A stretch of DNA of 51,326 nt from Flavobacteriales bacterium (GTDB lineage: Bacteria; Bacteroidota; Bacteroidia; Flavobacteriales_D; Crocinitomicaceae). Where the stretch lies: the NCBI GenBank assembly GCA_003331365.1, contig QOQC01000002.1, positions 1 through 51,326 of the forward strand, given 5' to 3'. Position 1 is the first letter of the stretch. Each line of letters starts with the position of its first letter. Positions 1 to 9,688 of this stretch are shown piece after piece. The position numbers were made by a program, and so were the translations under genes. The notes below the pieces were generated by a model. That model worked only from the letters and a program-made list of their open reading frames with translations, made no database searches and was not told the origin of the DNA.

Positions 1-491
1 TATTAGTTCAAATTAATCACAGCGCCTCAAAACCGAATGTAACACCCACCTTCACTAACGACTTAGATATTAAATTCCAACGTATTGGATTGCCAGATAC
101 AACTATTCGATTTACAATATCGAGTAACTCAGAAATATTTAGCATAAATAATATCGGTACCATTAATGGTACCATTACTATAGACCCGAGAAACTGGATT
201 ATTAATAAGGTCGGATCCATAACGGGAAGTAATATAACAGAAGTCGATCATTTAGAAAATAATATCGAAAATATTCAGCTGAGTCCTAATCCTTCAAATG
301 GTGTATTTAGAGTTGAAAACCTGAAAAATAAAGCAGATGTAATCGTAAGAGATATGAACGGTAAAATCAGAAAAACACAAGCCATTACACCACAAGATTT
401 AATTGATATAAAAAATTTAGGTAAAGGAATTTACTTAATTGAAATACAATTAGATAAATCAAGTAAATTGCTGCGATTAATTAGCTACTAG
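1..491 (+). CDS. T9SS type A sorting-domain protein, 3' fragment
   Basis: This is the C-terminal end of a secreted or surface protein whose start lies outside the window. The frame is open from base 3, so the TTG at 90 in the ORF track is an internal leucine codon and not a start. The last ~75 residues form a classic Por-type (type A) sorting domain: SPNPSNGVF, then VIVRDMNGK, then GKGIYLIEI and a short basic end, KLLRLISY. In this family the domain directs export through the type IX secretion system and is normally removed at the cell surface. The visible part upstream is beta-rich and Thr/Ile/Asn-rich with a GTINGTIT run; no catalytic domain can be seen. It ends 11 nt from the convergent Ppx gene. 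Confidence 0.85.
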   Translation, partial: LVQINHSASKPNVTPTFTNDLDIKFQRIGLPDTTIRFTISSNSEIFSINNIGTINGTITIDPRNWIINKVGSITGSNITEVDHLENNIENIQLSPNPSNGVFRVENLKNKADVIVRDMNGKIRKTQAITPQDLIDIKNLGKGIYLIEIQLDKSSKLLRLISY

Positions 492-502
492 AATAATCAT
501 TC

Positions 503-1384
503 CTAAAGGGCACCTTCTTTAAGAGAATAAGGAGAAATAAGGATTTTTTTAGCTCCCAATCTCTCAATAACCCACTTCGTTTTAACAGCCGCAAATGGCG
601 CCATTTTCTTTCTAATGGGGATAATAAACTCATTCTGATTTCTTTCTTCTTGCGTTGAATAAATCAAATTATTCAATGACTTCATGAAAGGTTCAATTTC
701 AAGCTCAACTGTTTCTCTTGTTTTTGGAAAAGGTTTATGATAAATGAGCTCATAAAAAGTCTCAAAGGTTCCAGATGAACCTATCAGTATGTTAACTTCA
801 TTTTTTGAGAAGAAATCCTCTGACTCACGTTCAATAAATCCCTCAATACGTTTAACATCCTCATCTGTAAAAGGGTCAGTACATGAAAAGGTCTGATACA
901 AGCGTGAAACTCCAATCTTTAGGGATACCATTTCTTGAATACCATTTTTATTAGCCTCAATAAATTCTGTGCTTCCCCCTCCTATATCCATAATCATAGC
1001 ATTGGAATCAAATTGATGACATAGTGAAACACCTTTGTAAATGTATTCAGCCTCTTTATTACCATCGATGATTTGAACTTCACGACCTACTTTTTCTTTA
1101 ACCAATCTCAAAAACAAATCTGAATTATTGGCCTCTCGAACTGCGGCTGTGGCAATAAGTTTTACGCTTGGAACTTTGTAATCCCTGATAATTTCTTCGA
1201 ATTCAACCAATGCTTTAATTGCACGCCTGATGGCATCTTCAGCGAGAATACCCTTTGTTATTCCTCCCATTCCCAATGCGACCCCTCGTTTTGTTGAATA
1301 AACAACAGAAATGCTTTCGTCAGAACAGTCAGCAATTAATAAATTGAAAGTATTCGTTCCTAAATCAATAACCCCTTTTCTCAT
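503..1384 (-). CDS. Ppx/GppA family exopolyphosphatase
   Basis: Predicted cytoplasmic exopolyphosphatase or guanosine pentaphosphate phosphohydrolase of the ASKHA fold. The ATP/polyphosphate-binding motifs are present: DLGTNTFNLLI near the N-terminus, the IATAAVREA segment, DIGGGSTEF near residue 135, and GSSGTFET near residue 205. At 293 residues it matches the short single-module Ppx/GppA proteins common in Bacteroidota and lacks the C-terminal HD-like extension of E. coli Ppx. Its ATG overlaps the stop of the upstream ABC permease by one base (TAATG), so translational coupling is likely and it is the last gene of the grpE operon. Polyphosphate versus pppGpp preference cannot be read from the sequence. 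Confidence 0.88.
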   Translation of the reverse strand: MRKGVIDLGTNTFNLLIADCSDESISVVYSTKRGVALGMGGITKGILAEDAIRRAIKALVEFEEIIRDYKVPSVKLIATAAVREANNSDLFLRLVKEKVGREVQIIDGNKEAEYIYKGVSLCHQFDSNAMIMDIGGGSTEFIEANKNGIQEMVSLKIGVSRLYQTFSCTDPFTDEDVKRIEGFIERESEDFFSKNEVNILIGSSGTFETFYELIYHKPFPKTRETVELEIEPFMKSLNNLIYSTQEERNQNEFIIPIRKKMAPFAAVKTKWVIERLGAKKILISPYSLKEGAL

Positions 1385-2712
1385 TAGTCGGATTTGAGCC
1401 AGGTCATTAATTTCCGAAGAGAAAGTGAATGACCAAATTCTAAGATTCCACCACGAAAAATCCTACCCGCAACATAGAGCATAAAGACGGTTGAAATCAT
1501 AAGAGTTACCAAAGAGACAATCAAAAGATATCCTGAACCAGGAGGATAACCTTGACAAATCTTAACCATCAAAACCACAGGTGAGGTAAATGGCACGAAT
1601 TGACATACACTGGAAAAATCAGATTGAGGATAAAGCACAGTAAAATAACCCGCATAAAGAGAAAAAAGAAGCAGTGCAATGATAGGTATAGAAAATTGTT
1701 GACCATCACTTTCAGAGCCCGATGCTGAAGCAATTAAACTGAAAAAAGCACCATAAAAGAAATATGCCAATATAAATACGACCAAAAAAACAGGCAAAAT
1801 AATTGCCAAATTGAGCCTTTCGTATATCAATTCAATCATTTCGTTTTGATGCATAGCGCCAAACTGATTGTTTAAAATGTTTGTTCCTTCATTTAATTGC
1901 ATATTAATGTATGCATCCGAAACGAAAAACTCTGTGAAAATATAATTTTGAAAAACCCACAAACCAGCACCTATAATTCCAAACCATACGAAAAGTTGAA
2001 ATAAGGCTGATAGCCCTATTCCCAACATCTTCCCAATCATAAGCTGCCTTGGCTTGACGATTGAGACCAAAACCTCCACAATTCTATTCGATTTTTCTCT
2101 TGAAACACCCCGAAGAATTGACATTCCAAACGTTATAATAAATAAAAATATGATACCTCCGAAAAATAAGCCAGCCCAGCCTTCAGTTTTAGACTCTATT
2201 CCCATTGGATCATTTATATTTCTAAAATCCATATTTAAGGGCTGTTTTATCTCTCTGAACTTGGGTACAGTTAGATTAGTGAATTCATTGACCAAAACCT
2301 CCTCTATTCTTCTTTCCGTAGTGAACTTAATTGAGTTCTTTGTATCTGATGATAAAAAATCTCTGTAGAACACAAATACTTTTTTATTATTCAATACTTT
2401 CTCATTGACCTCAAGTAGCGCATCAAATCGTTGATAATCTTTACCCAGTTTGAATTCATCTATTTCCAAATAGCTATCGACAAAGTAGTAATGGATATTT
2501 CCATTGTTCTTTGATGAGATAACTCCCTCCATAATATTTCCGGGATCCGCAATCAACACATTGAGCTCTTTCTTACCCTGATCATTGGCTTTTACCAAGA
2601 AATAAGCAAGTGTCAAAACCATCAATGGACCCAAGAAGAGCATAAAAATAAAGGAACGGTTCAGCACTCTTTCTTTGAACTCTCGCATTGCAATAATCCA
2701 GCTCTGCTTCAT
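1384..2712 (-). CDS. ABC-2 type transporter permease (NatB-like)
   Basis: Membrane subunit of an ABC exporter. One N-terminal transmembrane helix (about residues 18-40) is followed by a soluble loop of ~130 residues and then by a bundle of five or so hydrophobic helices from about residue 178 onward. This is the ABC2_membrane_3/NatB topology. A cytosolic RGVSREKSNRIVEVL segment sits between membrane spans, as is usual in this family. The start overlaps the stop of the upstream ATPase by four bases (ATGA), so the two are almost certainly partner subunits. The substrate is unknown; NatAB homologues export sodium, but that role is not established for this subgroup. Confidence 0.85.
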   Translation of the reverse strand: MKQSWIIAMREFKERVLNRSFIFMLFLGPLMVLTLAYFLVKANDQGKKELNVLIADPGNIMEGVISSKNNGNIHYYFVDSYLEIDEFKLGKDYQRFDALLEVNEKVLNNKKVFVFYRDFLSSDTKNSIKFTTERRIEEVLVNEFTNLTVPKFREIKQPLNMDFRNINDPMGIESKTEGWAGLFFGGIIFLFIITFGMSILRGVSREKSNRIVEVLVSIVKPRQLMIGKMLGIGLSALFQLFVWFGIIGAGLWVFQNYIFTEFFVSDAYINMQLNEGTNILNNQFGAMHQNEMIELIYERLNLAIILPVFLVVFILAYFFYGAFFSLIASASGSESDGQQFSIPIIALLLFSLYAGYFTVLYPQSDFSSVCQFVPFTSPVVLMVKICQGYPPGSGYLLIVSLVTLMISTVFMLYVAGRIFRGGILEFGHSLSLRKLMTWLKSD

Positions 2713-3632
2713 GCTTCTGAATTTTCGTTATTTACCAAGTCCAAAAAGATTTCCTGCATGTTTAATCGTTTTCTTGAAACAAACTCAATGCTTACATGGC
2801 CTTTAATATTGCCAATCAAATCATCTACAGATCTTTCTCCTCTTTGGATAAGTATTGCTTCAAATAAACCTTCTTCGATTTCCTCTTGATTCATGAGCTC
2901 AAAATCCGTCCATAAGGCATTTGCAAAGGCAATTTTAGTCCCTCGGTACCTTACTATGAACTTCTTTGATTGGTATTTTTTTTGCAGCTCTGAAAATGAT
3001 GAATCTGCTAATTTTTCACCCTTGTTTAAAAGTAAAATATGAGAACAAGTATCTTGAACGCTTTGCATATTGTGGGTACTTAATAATATGGTTTTCCCAT
3101 TGCTTTTGAGTTCTTTTAGCTCAGTCATGATTAAATCCACATTAATTGGGTCAAATCCACTTAGAGGCTCATCCATTATAATAAACTCAGGATCATGTAC
3201 AATTGCAGCAATAAATTGAACTTTCTGTGCCATTCCCTTTGATAAAGACTCAATTTTTTGATGCTTCCAATTATATACTTCAAATTTATTTAACCAATAA
3301 TCTATTTGTTTAAACGCATCTCCATTAGACATACCTCGAAGCCTACATAAAAATAAAAGCTGATTTCCAACGGTCATTGATTTATACAAGCCGCGCTCCT
3401 CAGGCAAGTAACCCATTTGTTTTAAATGAGTTTGATTTAATAATTCTCCCTTATACCTGAGATGACCTGCATTTGGCGCTATCATTTGATTGATGATACG
3501 AATAAGCGTTGTTTTTCCTGCTCCATTAGGGCCCAATAAGCCTGTGATTTCCCCACTAGGTATTTGAGCTGAAATATTATTCAATGCAAGGTGCCTTTGA
3601 TAAGACTTTGAAATATCACAGATTTCAATCAT
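2709..3632 (-). CDS. ABC transporter ATP-binding protein (NatA-like)
   Basis: ATPase partner of the permease downstream. Walker A GPNGAGKTT, signature SLSKGMAQKVQ (a variant of LSGGM.Q) and Walker B FIIMDEPLSGFD are present, followed by the STHNM switch histidine region. The C-terminal ~90 residues form the extension seen in NatA/CcmA-like ATPases. The ORF track starts at a TTG (3650). I prefer the ATG at 3632 because MIEICDISKSYQ is the normal beginning of such ATPases and the extra residues (YYYDA) look unnatural. It is separated by 31 nt from the CPBP protease gene and overlaps the permease by ATGA. Confidence 0.88.
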   Translation of the reverse strand: MIEICDISKSYQRHLALNNISAQIPSGEITGLLGPNGAGKTTLIRIINQMIAPNAGHLRYKGELLNQTHLKQMGYLPEERGLYKSMTVGNQLLFLCRLRGMSNGDAFKQIDYWLNKFEVYNWKHQKIESLSKGMAQKVQFIAAIVHDPEFIIMDEPLSGFDPINVDLIMTELKELKSNGKTILLSTHNMQSVQDTCSHILLLNKGEKLADSSFSELQKKYQSKKFIVRYRGTKIAFANALWTDFELMNQEEIEEGLFEAILIQRGERSVDDLIGNIKGHVSIEFVSRKRLNMQEIFLDLVNNENSEA

Positions 3633-3663
3633 AGCATCGTAATAATACAAAAAACTTAAATAG

Positions 3664-4572
3664 TTAATTCGTCTCGTTCCAAGTTTCTTTCAACGATGAC
3701 CATTTGAATATTTTTTTATAAATCAGAAATAAAATGGGAAAAACTGCCAATGATATGACTAAATCGATCCAACCAATTTCAGGAGGTGCTGTATTTACAA
3801 ATACAGCATTTGTTTGAAAAACCTGCCAGTTATTTGATACCATTAATGCCGTAAAAATATTATTTGCAGCGTGATAACCAATAGAGAGCTCTAATCCATT
3901 ATCATATAAGGCCAAAAGTCCTAAAAACACGCCTGATGCAATGTAATAGATGATCACATGATTTCCAATAGCCTCAATTTCAGGATTACCTAGATGCATC
4001 ATTCCAAACATAATTCCAGATAAAATTACAGCATGCTTATTCGAACCAATTTTCATTTTCAAACCCTGCATTAGATAACCTCTAAATATCACCTCTTCAA
4101 TCGTAGTTTGTATAGGAATGATAAGAATGGCAATAATTATAAGCACCAAAAACTTTGAAAGATCAAAGTTCAATTGATATGAATTGCTATAAAAAATCTC
4201 AAAAAATGTGGTTACCGACAAAACACCTACAATCAAAAAAAAGCTAATCAAAGTCCTTTTCCAATCAAAAGATGTTCTTCCCGTAAATATTGTCTTTACA
4301 GTTCTTTTATGGATATACTTTAAAGCAAGGAGAAATGAAATGAAAACCAGTATGAAAGGAAACATCAGCCAAAATAGAACTCTATTTTCTCCAAGTACCA
4401 AAATAAAGTCGCTCATTGATGCCTCCCCACCACCTAGACTGGCATGAAGACTATAATCGATGAATAAACCAAAAGATCCAATTACGTACGAAAGAAAAAT
4501 GATGGCTATCGTCAGAACATAGGACGCAGCACTGTTTTCCCCAAACTTACCTAGGTCAATAAAGCGCATCAT
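3664..4572 (-). CDS. CPBP family intramembrane metalloprotease (CAAX-like)
   Basis: Predicted polytopic membrane protease of the CPBP/Abi (CAAX-processing) family. About seven to eight hydrophobic helices are visible. The three catalytic motifs are in order: [10 protein letters not shown] (EExxxR) near residue 158, FGMMHLGN (FxxxH) near residue 187, and HAANNIF (HxxxN) near residue 232. The first ATG at 4572 is chosen because it overlaps the dnaJ stop as ATGA, giving coupled translation. Family members process prenylated proteins in eukaryotes and act in bacteriocin immunity or regulated proteolysis in bacteria. Its place between dnaJ and an ABC exporter may point to membrane protein quality control, but that is inference. 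Confidence 0.85.
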   Translation of the reverse strand: MMRFIDLGKFGENSAASYVLTIAIIFLSYVIGSFGLFIDYSLHASLGGGEASMSDFILVLGENRVLFWLMFPFILVFISFLLALKYIHKRTVKTIFTGRTSFDWKRTLISFFLIVGVLSVTTFFEIFYSNSYQLNFDLSKFLVLIIIAILIIPIQTTIEEVIFRGYLMQGLKMKIGSNKHAVILSGIMFGMMHLGNPEIEAIGNHVIIYYIASGVFLGLLALYDNGLELSIGYHAANNIFTALMVSNNWQVFQTNAVFVNTAPPEIGWIDLVISLAVFPILFLIYKKIFKWSSLKETWNETN

Positions 4573-5678
4573 GAGAACATGTCACGCATTTTGGTAAAGA
4601 AACCTTTGTCCTTATTTTCTGGGTTAGGGATAAAATTTTCCGAATCTTGTAGCTGCTCAATAATTTCCTTTTCCTTTTTAGTCAATTTTGTCGGAGTCCA
4701 AATATTGATATGAACAAACATATCACCAGACCCATATCCTTGAACATTGGACAAGCCCTTTCCTCTCAAACGCAAAACTTTACCACTTTGAGTACCGGGT
4801 TCAACCTTAATTTTTGCCTTTCCTGAAATGGTAGGAACCTCTACACTCGCACCCAAAACCGCATCCATGAAACTAACCACCGCCTCATAATGTACATTAT
4901 CTCCATCTCTTTTTAATTCTGGATGTTCAATCTCTTCGATGACCACCATAAGATCTCCAGGAACCCCGTTAAAGGGGCCTGCATTACCTTTACCCCTCAC
5001 ATTTAATTGCATACCTTCCTCAACACCGGCCGGAATTTCAATTTCTATAACCTCTTCTTGTCTTTTCAAACCATTTTGGTCAGCACCTGCAGGTTTTTTG
5101 TCAATCATTTTTCCTGCTCCTTGACAAACATTACAAGCGGATTGAGTTTGCATGGCACCTATAAAAGTTTGGGCCATCCTTGTTATTCGACCCGTACCAT
5201 TACAGTTCGAGCAATTTTTATAGGTTACGCCTTCGGCATTAACCAATTTATTTACTTTAATTTTTTTCTTTACACCATTCGCAATATCCTCAAGTGTCAA
5301 CTTCATCTTAACCCTAAGGTTGGAACCTTTAACCACTCTAGAACCTCCTCTACTTCCACCAAAGCTACCTCCAAAAGCGCCTCCAAAGATGTCTCCAAAC
5401 TGAGAAAATATATCATCCATATTCATCCCAGCTCCTCCTCCAAAGCCTTGCCCCATTCCAGCATGACCAAACTGATCATAACGAGATTTCTTTTCGGGAG
5501 TGCTTAAAACTTCATAAGCTTCAGCGGCTTCCTTAAACTTTTCCTCTGCAGCCGAATCATCAGGATTTTTGTCCGGATGGTATTTCAGTGCAAGTTTGCG
5601 ATAGGCTTTTTTAATTTCTGACTCGGAGGCTCCTTTAGAAACACCTAAAACTTCATAATAATCTCTTTTTTGGCTCAT
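4569..5678 (-). CDS. dnaJ: Chaperone DnaJ (Hsp40), two-motif zinc finger
   Basis: Co-chaperone that stimulates DnaK ATPase activity. The J domain is clear (residues 4-70, HPD in KYHPDKNPD), then a Gly/Phe-rich linker ([17 protein letters not shown]), then the zinc-binding region and two beta-barrel substrate domains ([18 protein letters not shown]). Only two CxxCxGxG motifs are present, CSNCNGTG near residue 154 and CNVCQGAG near residue 183, where E. coli DnaJ has four. From memory this reduced zinc region is shared by flavobacterial DnaJ proteins. It lies 10 nt downstream of grpE in the same operon. No CIRCE element or dnaK was seen nearby. Confidence 0.95.
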   Translation of the reverse strand: MSQKRDYYEVLGVSKGASESEIKKAYRKLALKYHPDKNPDDSAAEEKFKEAAEAYEVLSTPEKKSRYDQFGHAGMGQGFGGGAGMNMDDIFSQFGDIFGGAFGGSFGGSRGGSRVVKGSNLRVKMKLTLEDIANGVKKKIKVNKLVNAEGVTYKNCSNCNGTGRITRMAQTFIGAMQTQSACNVCQGAGKMIDKKPAGADQNGLKRQEEVIEIEIPAGVEEGMQLNVRGKGNAGPFNGVPGDLMVVIEEIEHPELKRDGDNVHYEAVVSFMDAVLGASVEVPTISGKAKIKVEPGTQSGKVLRLRGKGLSNVQGYGSGDMFVHINIWTPTKLTKKEKEIIEQLQDSENFIPNPENKDKGFFTKMRDMFS

Positions 5679-5688
5679 TTAACTCGGT

Positions 5689-6258
5689 TTATTGTCCAAC
5701 AACTACTTTGGCATAACGCAATACTTTATCATTTAATAGATATCCCTTCTCAACGTCATCAATAATTTTACCCTTAAGCTTTTTATCCTCTGTAGGCATG
5801 TTAGCAACGGCTTCGTGCACCTCAGGATCAAAAACTTCTCCTTTGGCTTCCATAGGTTTTAAACCTTTGGTTTTGAGGATTCCAGTGTATTTATTATAAA
5901 TCAAGGAAAATCCTTCTTTAATAGCCACAACATCCTCCGAATCTTGATTGTTTGAGATGGCTCTCTCGAAGTCATCAATAACTGGAATCAAATCTTTTAA
6001 AAGTTCTGCATTCGCATTCGTAATTAGGTCTAATCGCTCTTTGTTGGTTCTTTTTCTGAAGTTTTCAAACTCAGCATAAAGTCTCATGAATCGATTATTT
6101 AACTCATTATATTTTTCTTCAGGAGTGTGCTCTTGTACTTCTTCCTTTAAAGCATCATCTACTTGCTTGTTGGAATCTACAGCTTGCTCTTGAGTATCTT
6201 GTGACTTTTCATCAAGATTCTCATTTCCCTTTTTGTTCGTCTTCTTTTTTACTGCCAT
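5689..6258 (-). CDS. grpE: Nucleotide exchange factor GrpE
   Basis: Nucleotide exchange factor for DnaK. The charged N-terminal ~50 residues (KKKTNKKGNEN, then acidic) lead into the long dimerising coiled coil with the family hallmark RLYAEFENFRKRT. The C-terminal beta domain contains MEAKGEVFDPEVHEAV and ends GYLLNDKVLRYAKVVV, both GrpE signatures. The length of 189 residues is normal. It is the first gene of the operon grpE-dnaJ-CPBP-ABC ATPase-ABC permease-ppx, reading leftwards. The 144 bp upstream is shared with the divergent nitroreductase gene; I found no convincing promoter there for grpE. Confidence 0.95.
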   Translation of the reverse strand: MAVKKKTNKKGNENLDEKSQDTQEQAVDSNKQVDDALKEEVQEHTPEEKYNELNNRFMRLYAEFENFRKRTNKERLDLITNANAELLKDLIPVIDDFERAISNNQDSEDVVAIKEGFSLIYNKYTGILKTKGLKPMEAKGEVFDPEVHEAVANMPTEDKKLKGKIIDDVEKGYLLNDKVLRYAKVVVGQ

Positions 6259-6306
6259 AAATACATTGTTTTTACCGTTTTCTTTCTGACAAAGAACTTG
6301 CCATAA

Positions 6307-6336
6307 TTGTTTTTAGGACATGCTGTCATATATTTG
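6307..6336 (+). promoter_or_regulatory. Candidate Bacteroidota promoter for the nitroreductase gene
   Basis: TTG at 6307-6309 is followed after 19 bases by TATATTTG at 6329-6336. This matches the known Bacteroidota housekeeping pattern of TTG near -33 and TAnnTTTG near -7. The predicted leader before the ATG at 6403 is about 60 nt. It is the best two-box match that I found in the window. Confidence 0.5.
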
Positions 6337-6402
6337 TCTATTTTGTACGCAAAAGTGTCAGAATTAAGTTGAGAATCAAAATTAAATACATTAAAAATCA
6401 CT

Positions 6403-7125
6403 ATGTATTCAGAGGAATTCGATAAAATTGTTCATTACAGAAGAAGTAATAGATCATTTGATCCCGAAATTGAGGTTAAGGATGAGATCATTGAGAAGAG
6501 TATAAAAAGAGCCATTTTAGCACCCAATAGTAGCAACATGCAGCTTTGGGAATTTTATTGGATAAAGTCTCCTGAAGAGCTAGCCCGGCTAACTCCTTTA
6601 TGTTTAAGCCAATCTGCAGCAAAAACTGCAAAGCATATGGTTGTTTTTGTTACCCGTAAAGACCTCTGGAGATCAAGAGCAAAATGGAACTATGAAATAA
6701 TCAAGAAAACCATAAAGGGAAAGCCAAGCAAACTACAAAAAAGAGGGCTAGCCTATTACAAAAAATTGATTCCCCTCGTATATATGAATGATCCCTTATA
6801 TATTTTATCCTCAATACGAAAAAGCATTAGTTTTTTTGGGGGAATCAGAAAACCTTTTTACAGACTTGGCGGAAAGAGCGAGCAACGAATTGTTGTTCAC
6901 AAATCTTGTGCCTTAGCGGCCCAAAACTTTATGCTATCTATTTCAGCTGAAGGCTTCCATTCGTGTCCTATGGAAGGATTCGATAAAAGACGCGTAAAAA
7001 AGATGCTAAAACTTCCATACGGAGCTGAAATCAATATGATTGTTTCAGTAGGTAAAGGAACTGAAAAAGGTATTTGGGGTCCACGATACCGTGTTCCTTA
7101 TGAAGAAGTTGTATTTAAGCGTTAG
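6403..7125 (+). CDS. Nitroreductase family flavoprotein
   Basis: Predicted FMN-dependent NAD(P)H oxidoreductase. The N-terminal HYRRSNRSFDP supplies the Arg/Ser residues that grip the FMN phosphate, APNSSNMQLWEF is the second flavin motif, and the C-terminal VSVGKGTEKGIWGPR is the closing strand with its usual basic end. At 240 residues it is slightly longer than the minimal family. The insert KPSKLQKRGLAYYKKLIPLVY in the middle is basic and aromatic and may reshape the active site. Substrate is unknown. It is a single gene, divergent from grpE. Its TAG stop abuts the stop of the convergent clpC gene with no bases between. Confidence 0.85.
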   Translation: MYSEEFDKIVHYRRSNRSFDPEIEVKDEIIEKSIKRAILAPNSSNMQLWEFYWIKSPEELARLTPLCLSQSAAKTAKHMVVFVTRKDLWRSRAKWNYEIIKKTIKGKPSKLQKRGLAYYKKLIPLVYMNDPLYILSSIRKSISFFGGIRKPFYRLGGKSEQRIVVHKSCALAAQNFMLSISAEGFHSCPMEGFDKRRVKKMLKLPYGAEINMIVSVGKGTEKGIWGPRYRVPYEEVVFKR

Positions 7126-9663
7126 CTATTCCTCCTTCTTTTTGGGACTTGTCTTTTTAGGCTTAGATTCCTTTTGATGTATAACGTCTAATCCATCTTT
7201 CGAAGAATTCAAATCTAGAGTGATTTTCTCACCTTCCTTAAAATTGGCCTTGATGATTTCCTCGGCCAATGGATCTTCAATAAATTTTTGAATCGCACGT
7301 TTGAGAGGTCTTGCACCAAATTTTTCATCATAACCATTATCTACAATAAAATCCTTTGCTTTTTGAGTTAATACAACATCAAATCCAAGAGATAATATAC
7401 GCTCATATAGTTTCTTTAGCTCAATATCAATAATTAAATGAATTTCCTTTCTACCGAGCGACTTAAACATGATCATATCATCAATTCTATTCAAAAATTC
7501 GGGTGAAAATGCCTTTCTCAATGCTTTCTGTATCACAGACTTTACATTTTCGTCTTTTGAATCCTGCTGAGCTTGAGTACCGAAACCGACACCAGTACCA
7601 AATTCAGCAAGCTGTCGGGCACCAATATTTGAGGTCATGATTATTATTGTATTCTTGAAATCAATTTTACGACCTAGGCCATCTGTCATGTGTCCATCGT
7701 CCAATACTTGTAAAAGTAAATTAAAGATATCAGGGTGCGCTTTTTCTATTTCGTCAAGTAAAACTATCGCATACGGCTTCCTTCTCACTTTTTCAGTAAG
7801 CTGACCTCCTTCTTCATATCCAACATATCCTGGAGGCGCTCCAACCAATCTTGAAATCGAAAATTTCTCCATGTATTCTGACATATCAATACGAATCAAG
7901 GCTTCCTCGGTATCAAACAGATTTTTCGCTAAGACCTTTGCCAGCTGAGTTTTACCCACCCCAGTTGGCCCCAAAAAGAAAAAGGAACCAATTGGCTTAT
8001 TTGGATCCTTTAATCCCGCTCTATTTCGCTGAATAGCCTTAACAACTTTTTCTATAGCTTCATCTTGTCCAATTACATTTTCTCTAATAGAATCTGCCAT
8101 TACAACGAGCTTTCCTGTTTCTGATTGAGAAACCTTTGTCACAGGAATTCCACACATCATCGAAACTACCTCCGCTACATTCTCCTCTGTAACTGTGATT
8201 TTATTCGTTTTAGATTCTTCCTCCCATTTCGTTTTTGCCTCCTCAAGTTGTTCTAGTAGTTTGCGCTCACTATCTCTTAGCTCCGCAGCCTTTTCATATT
8301 GCTGAGAACGAATTACCTCTGCTTTTTGATCTTTGAGCTCTTCCACCTTATTTTCGATTTCAGTAATTTCTTTAGGCACGTTTATATTCGTAATATGAAC
8401 CCGTGAACCTACCTCATCCAACGCATCAATTGCCTTGTCAGGCAAATGCCTGTCAGTAATATATCGTTCGGTGAGCTTTACGCAAGAGAGTATGGCTTCA
8501 TCTGTGTATCGCACAGAGTGATGATCTTCATAGCGCTCCTTTATATTCATTAAAATTTGAACAGTTTCTTCTTGATTCGTAGGTTCTATAATTACTTTCT
8601 GAAAACGCCTTTCCAAAGCTCCATCCTTCTCGATATGCTGCCTGTATTCATCTAAGGTAGTTGCTCCAATCGCCTGCAATTCACCTCGCGCTAAGGCAGG
8701 CTTAAACATGTTTGAAGCATCTAGTGAACCACTTGCGCCACCCGCACCAATGATCGTATGAATTTCATCAATGAACAAAATAATATCAGGATTCTTTTCG
8801 ATTTCCTGCATTACTGCTTTCATTCGCTCCTCAAACTGACCACGGTATTTTGTTCCAGCCACTAAAGAAGCCAAGTCTAATGAAATGATACGTTTGTTAA
8901 ATAATACTCTAGACACTTTTCTTTGTACAATCCTCAATGCTAAACCTTCAGCTATTGCACTTTTTCCAACTCCTGGCTCACCAATGAGGATCGGATTGTT
9001 CTTTTTTCTTCTTGATAATATTTGACTTACCCTTTCAATTTCTTTTTCGCGTCCAACGATAGGATCTAACTTACCAACCTCAGCCATTTTGGTTAAATCC
9101 CTTCCAAAATTGTCTAAAACTGGTGTTTTGGACTTGGGGTCTGATGACTTTTTAGAAGACGAGGATGAAAATGGTTCATCTTCCTCACTGCTACTTCCAG
9201 GAAACTCTGATTTCGGATCTTTTCTTTCCTCTATAAGAAGCTCGTATTCCGCTCTTGCATTTTCGTACATAATTCCGTATTTATTCAATATTTTACACGC
9301 TGCACAATCCTCATACCTCAAAATCGTTAACAAGATATGTTCAGTACCAATAATCGAACACTTAAATTGCTTGGCCTCGAGATAAGATTGTTTGATAATA
9401 TTTTCTGTTTGTTTTAATAAGGGCAAATTATTGTTTTCGATTTGTGCAACGGCTGACTTTCCCAACAACACATCTATTTCTGTTTTGATTTGCTTCAAAT
9501 CAAGCTGAAATTCTTGAATGATATTCACTGCAGTCCCTTCGTTCAACTTAATCAAGCCTAACAAAAGGTGTTCAGCACTGACAAATTCATTACGCAAACG
9601 AAATGCTTCTTGCCTACTATAAGACATTAAATCTTTGACTCTTGCTGAAAATTTCGCTTCCAT
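7126..9663 (-). CDS. clpC: ATP-dependent Clp protease ATPase subunit ClpC
   Basis: Hsp100 unfoldase that feeds substrates to ClpP. The protein has a double Clp N-domain (about residues 1-150, LRNEFVSAEHLLLG), a Ser/Pro-rich acidic linker, AAA domain 1 (GEPGVGKSA), a coiled middle segment with a UVR-like stretch (YEKAAELRDSERKL), and AAA domain 2 (GPTGVGKTQ). The UVR-type middle marks it as ClpC and not ClpA. A VGF tripeptide in the second AAA domain fits the ClpP-binding loop. I start at the ATG at 9663 (MEAKFSARVKDLM) and not at 9732, because the family begins there; 845 residues. clpS lies elsewhere in the window, at 28913. Confidence 0.93.
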   Translation of the reverse strand: MEAKFSARVKDLMSYSRQEAFRLRNEFVSAEHLLLGLIKLNEGTAVNIIQEFQLDLKQIKTEIDVLLGKSAVAQIENNNLPLLKQTENIIKQSYLEAKQFKCSIIGTEHILLTILRYEDCAACKILNKYGIMYENARAEYELLIEERKDPKSEFPGSSSEEDEPFSSSSSKKSSDPKSKTPVLDNFGRDLTKMAEVGKLDPIVGREKEIERVSQILSRRKKNNPILIGEPGVGKSAIAEGLALRIVQRKVSRVLFNKRIISLDLASLVAGTKYRGQFEERMKAVMQEIEKNPDIILFIDEIHTIIGAGGASGSLDASNMFKPALARGELQAIGATTLDEYRQHIEKDGALERRFQKVIIEPTNQEETVQILMNIKERYEDHHSVRYTDEAILSCVKLTERYITDRHLPDKAIDALDEVGSRVHITNINVPKEITEIENKVEELKDQKAEVIRSQQYEKAAELRDSERKLLEQLEEAKTKWEEESKTNKITVTEENVAEVVSMMCGIPVTKVSQSETGKLVVMADSIRENVIGQDEAIEKVVKAIQRNRAGLKDPNKPIGSFFFLGPTGVGKTQLAKVLAKNLFDTEEALIRIDMSEYMEKFSISRLVGAPPGYVGYEEGGQLTEKVRRKPYAIVLLDEIEKAHPDIFNLLLQVLDDGHMTDGLGRKIDFKNTIIIMTSNIGARQLAEFGTGVGFGTQAQQDSKDENVKSVIQKALRKAFSPEFLNRIDDMIMFKSLGRKEIHLIIDIELKKLYERILSLGFDVVLTQKAKDFIVDNGYDEKFGARPLKRAIQKFIEDPLAEEIIKANFKEGEKITLDLNSSKDGLDVIHQKESKPKKTSPKKKEE

Positions 9664-9688
9664 TATTTCAAAAGATTGAAGTATGACA

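Noticed and set aside
156-173. Perfect 18-bp palindrome GGTACCATTAATGGTACC
   Set aside because: It lies inside the T9SS cargo gene and is explained by the encoded repeat GTINGTI; there is no sign of a regulatory role.
5007-5507. 166-aa ORF antisense to dnaJ
   Set aside because: It overlaps conserved dnaJ coding sequence fully and has no family features.
6377-6384. Minus-strand TAATTTTG as a grpE promoter
   Set aside because: It matches TAnnTTTG but no -33 element is present, and it would lie about 120 nt from the start; too weak in an AT-rich region.
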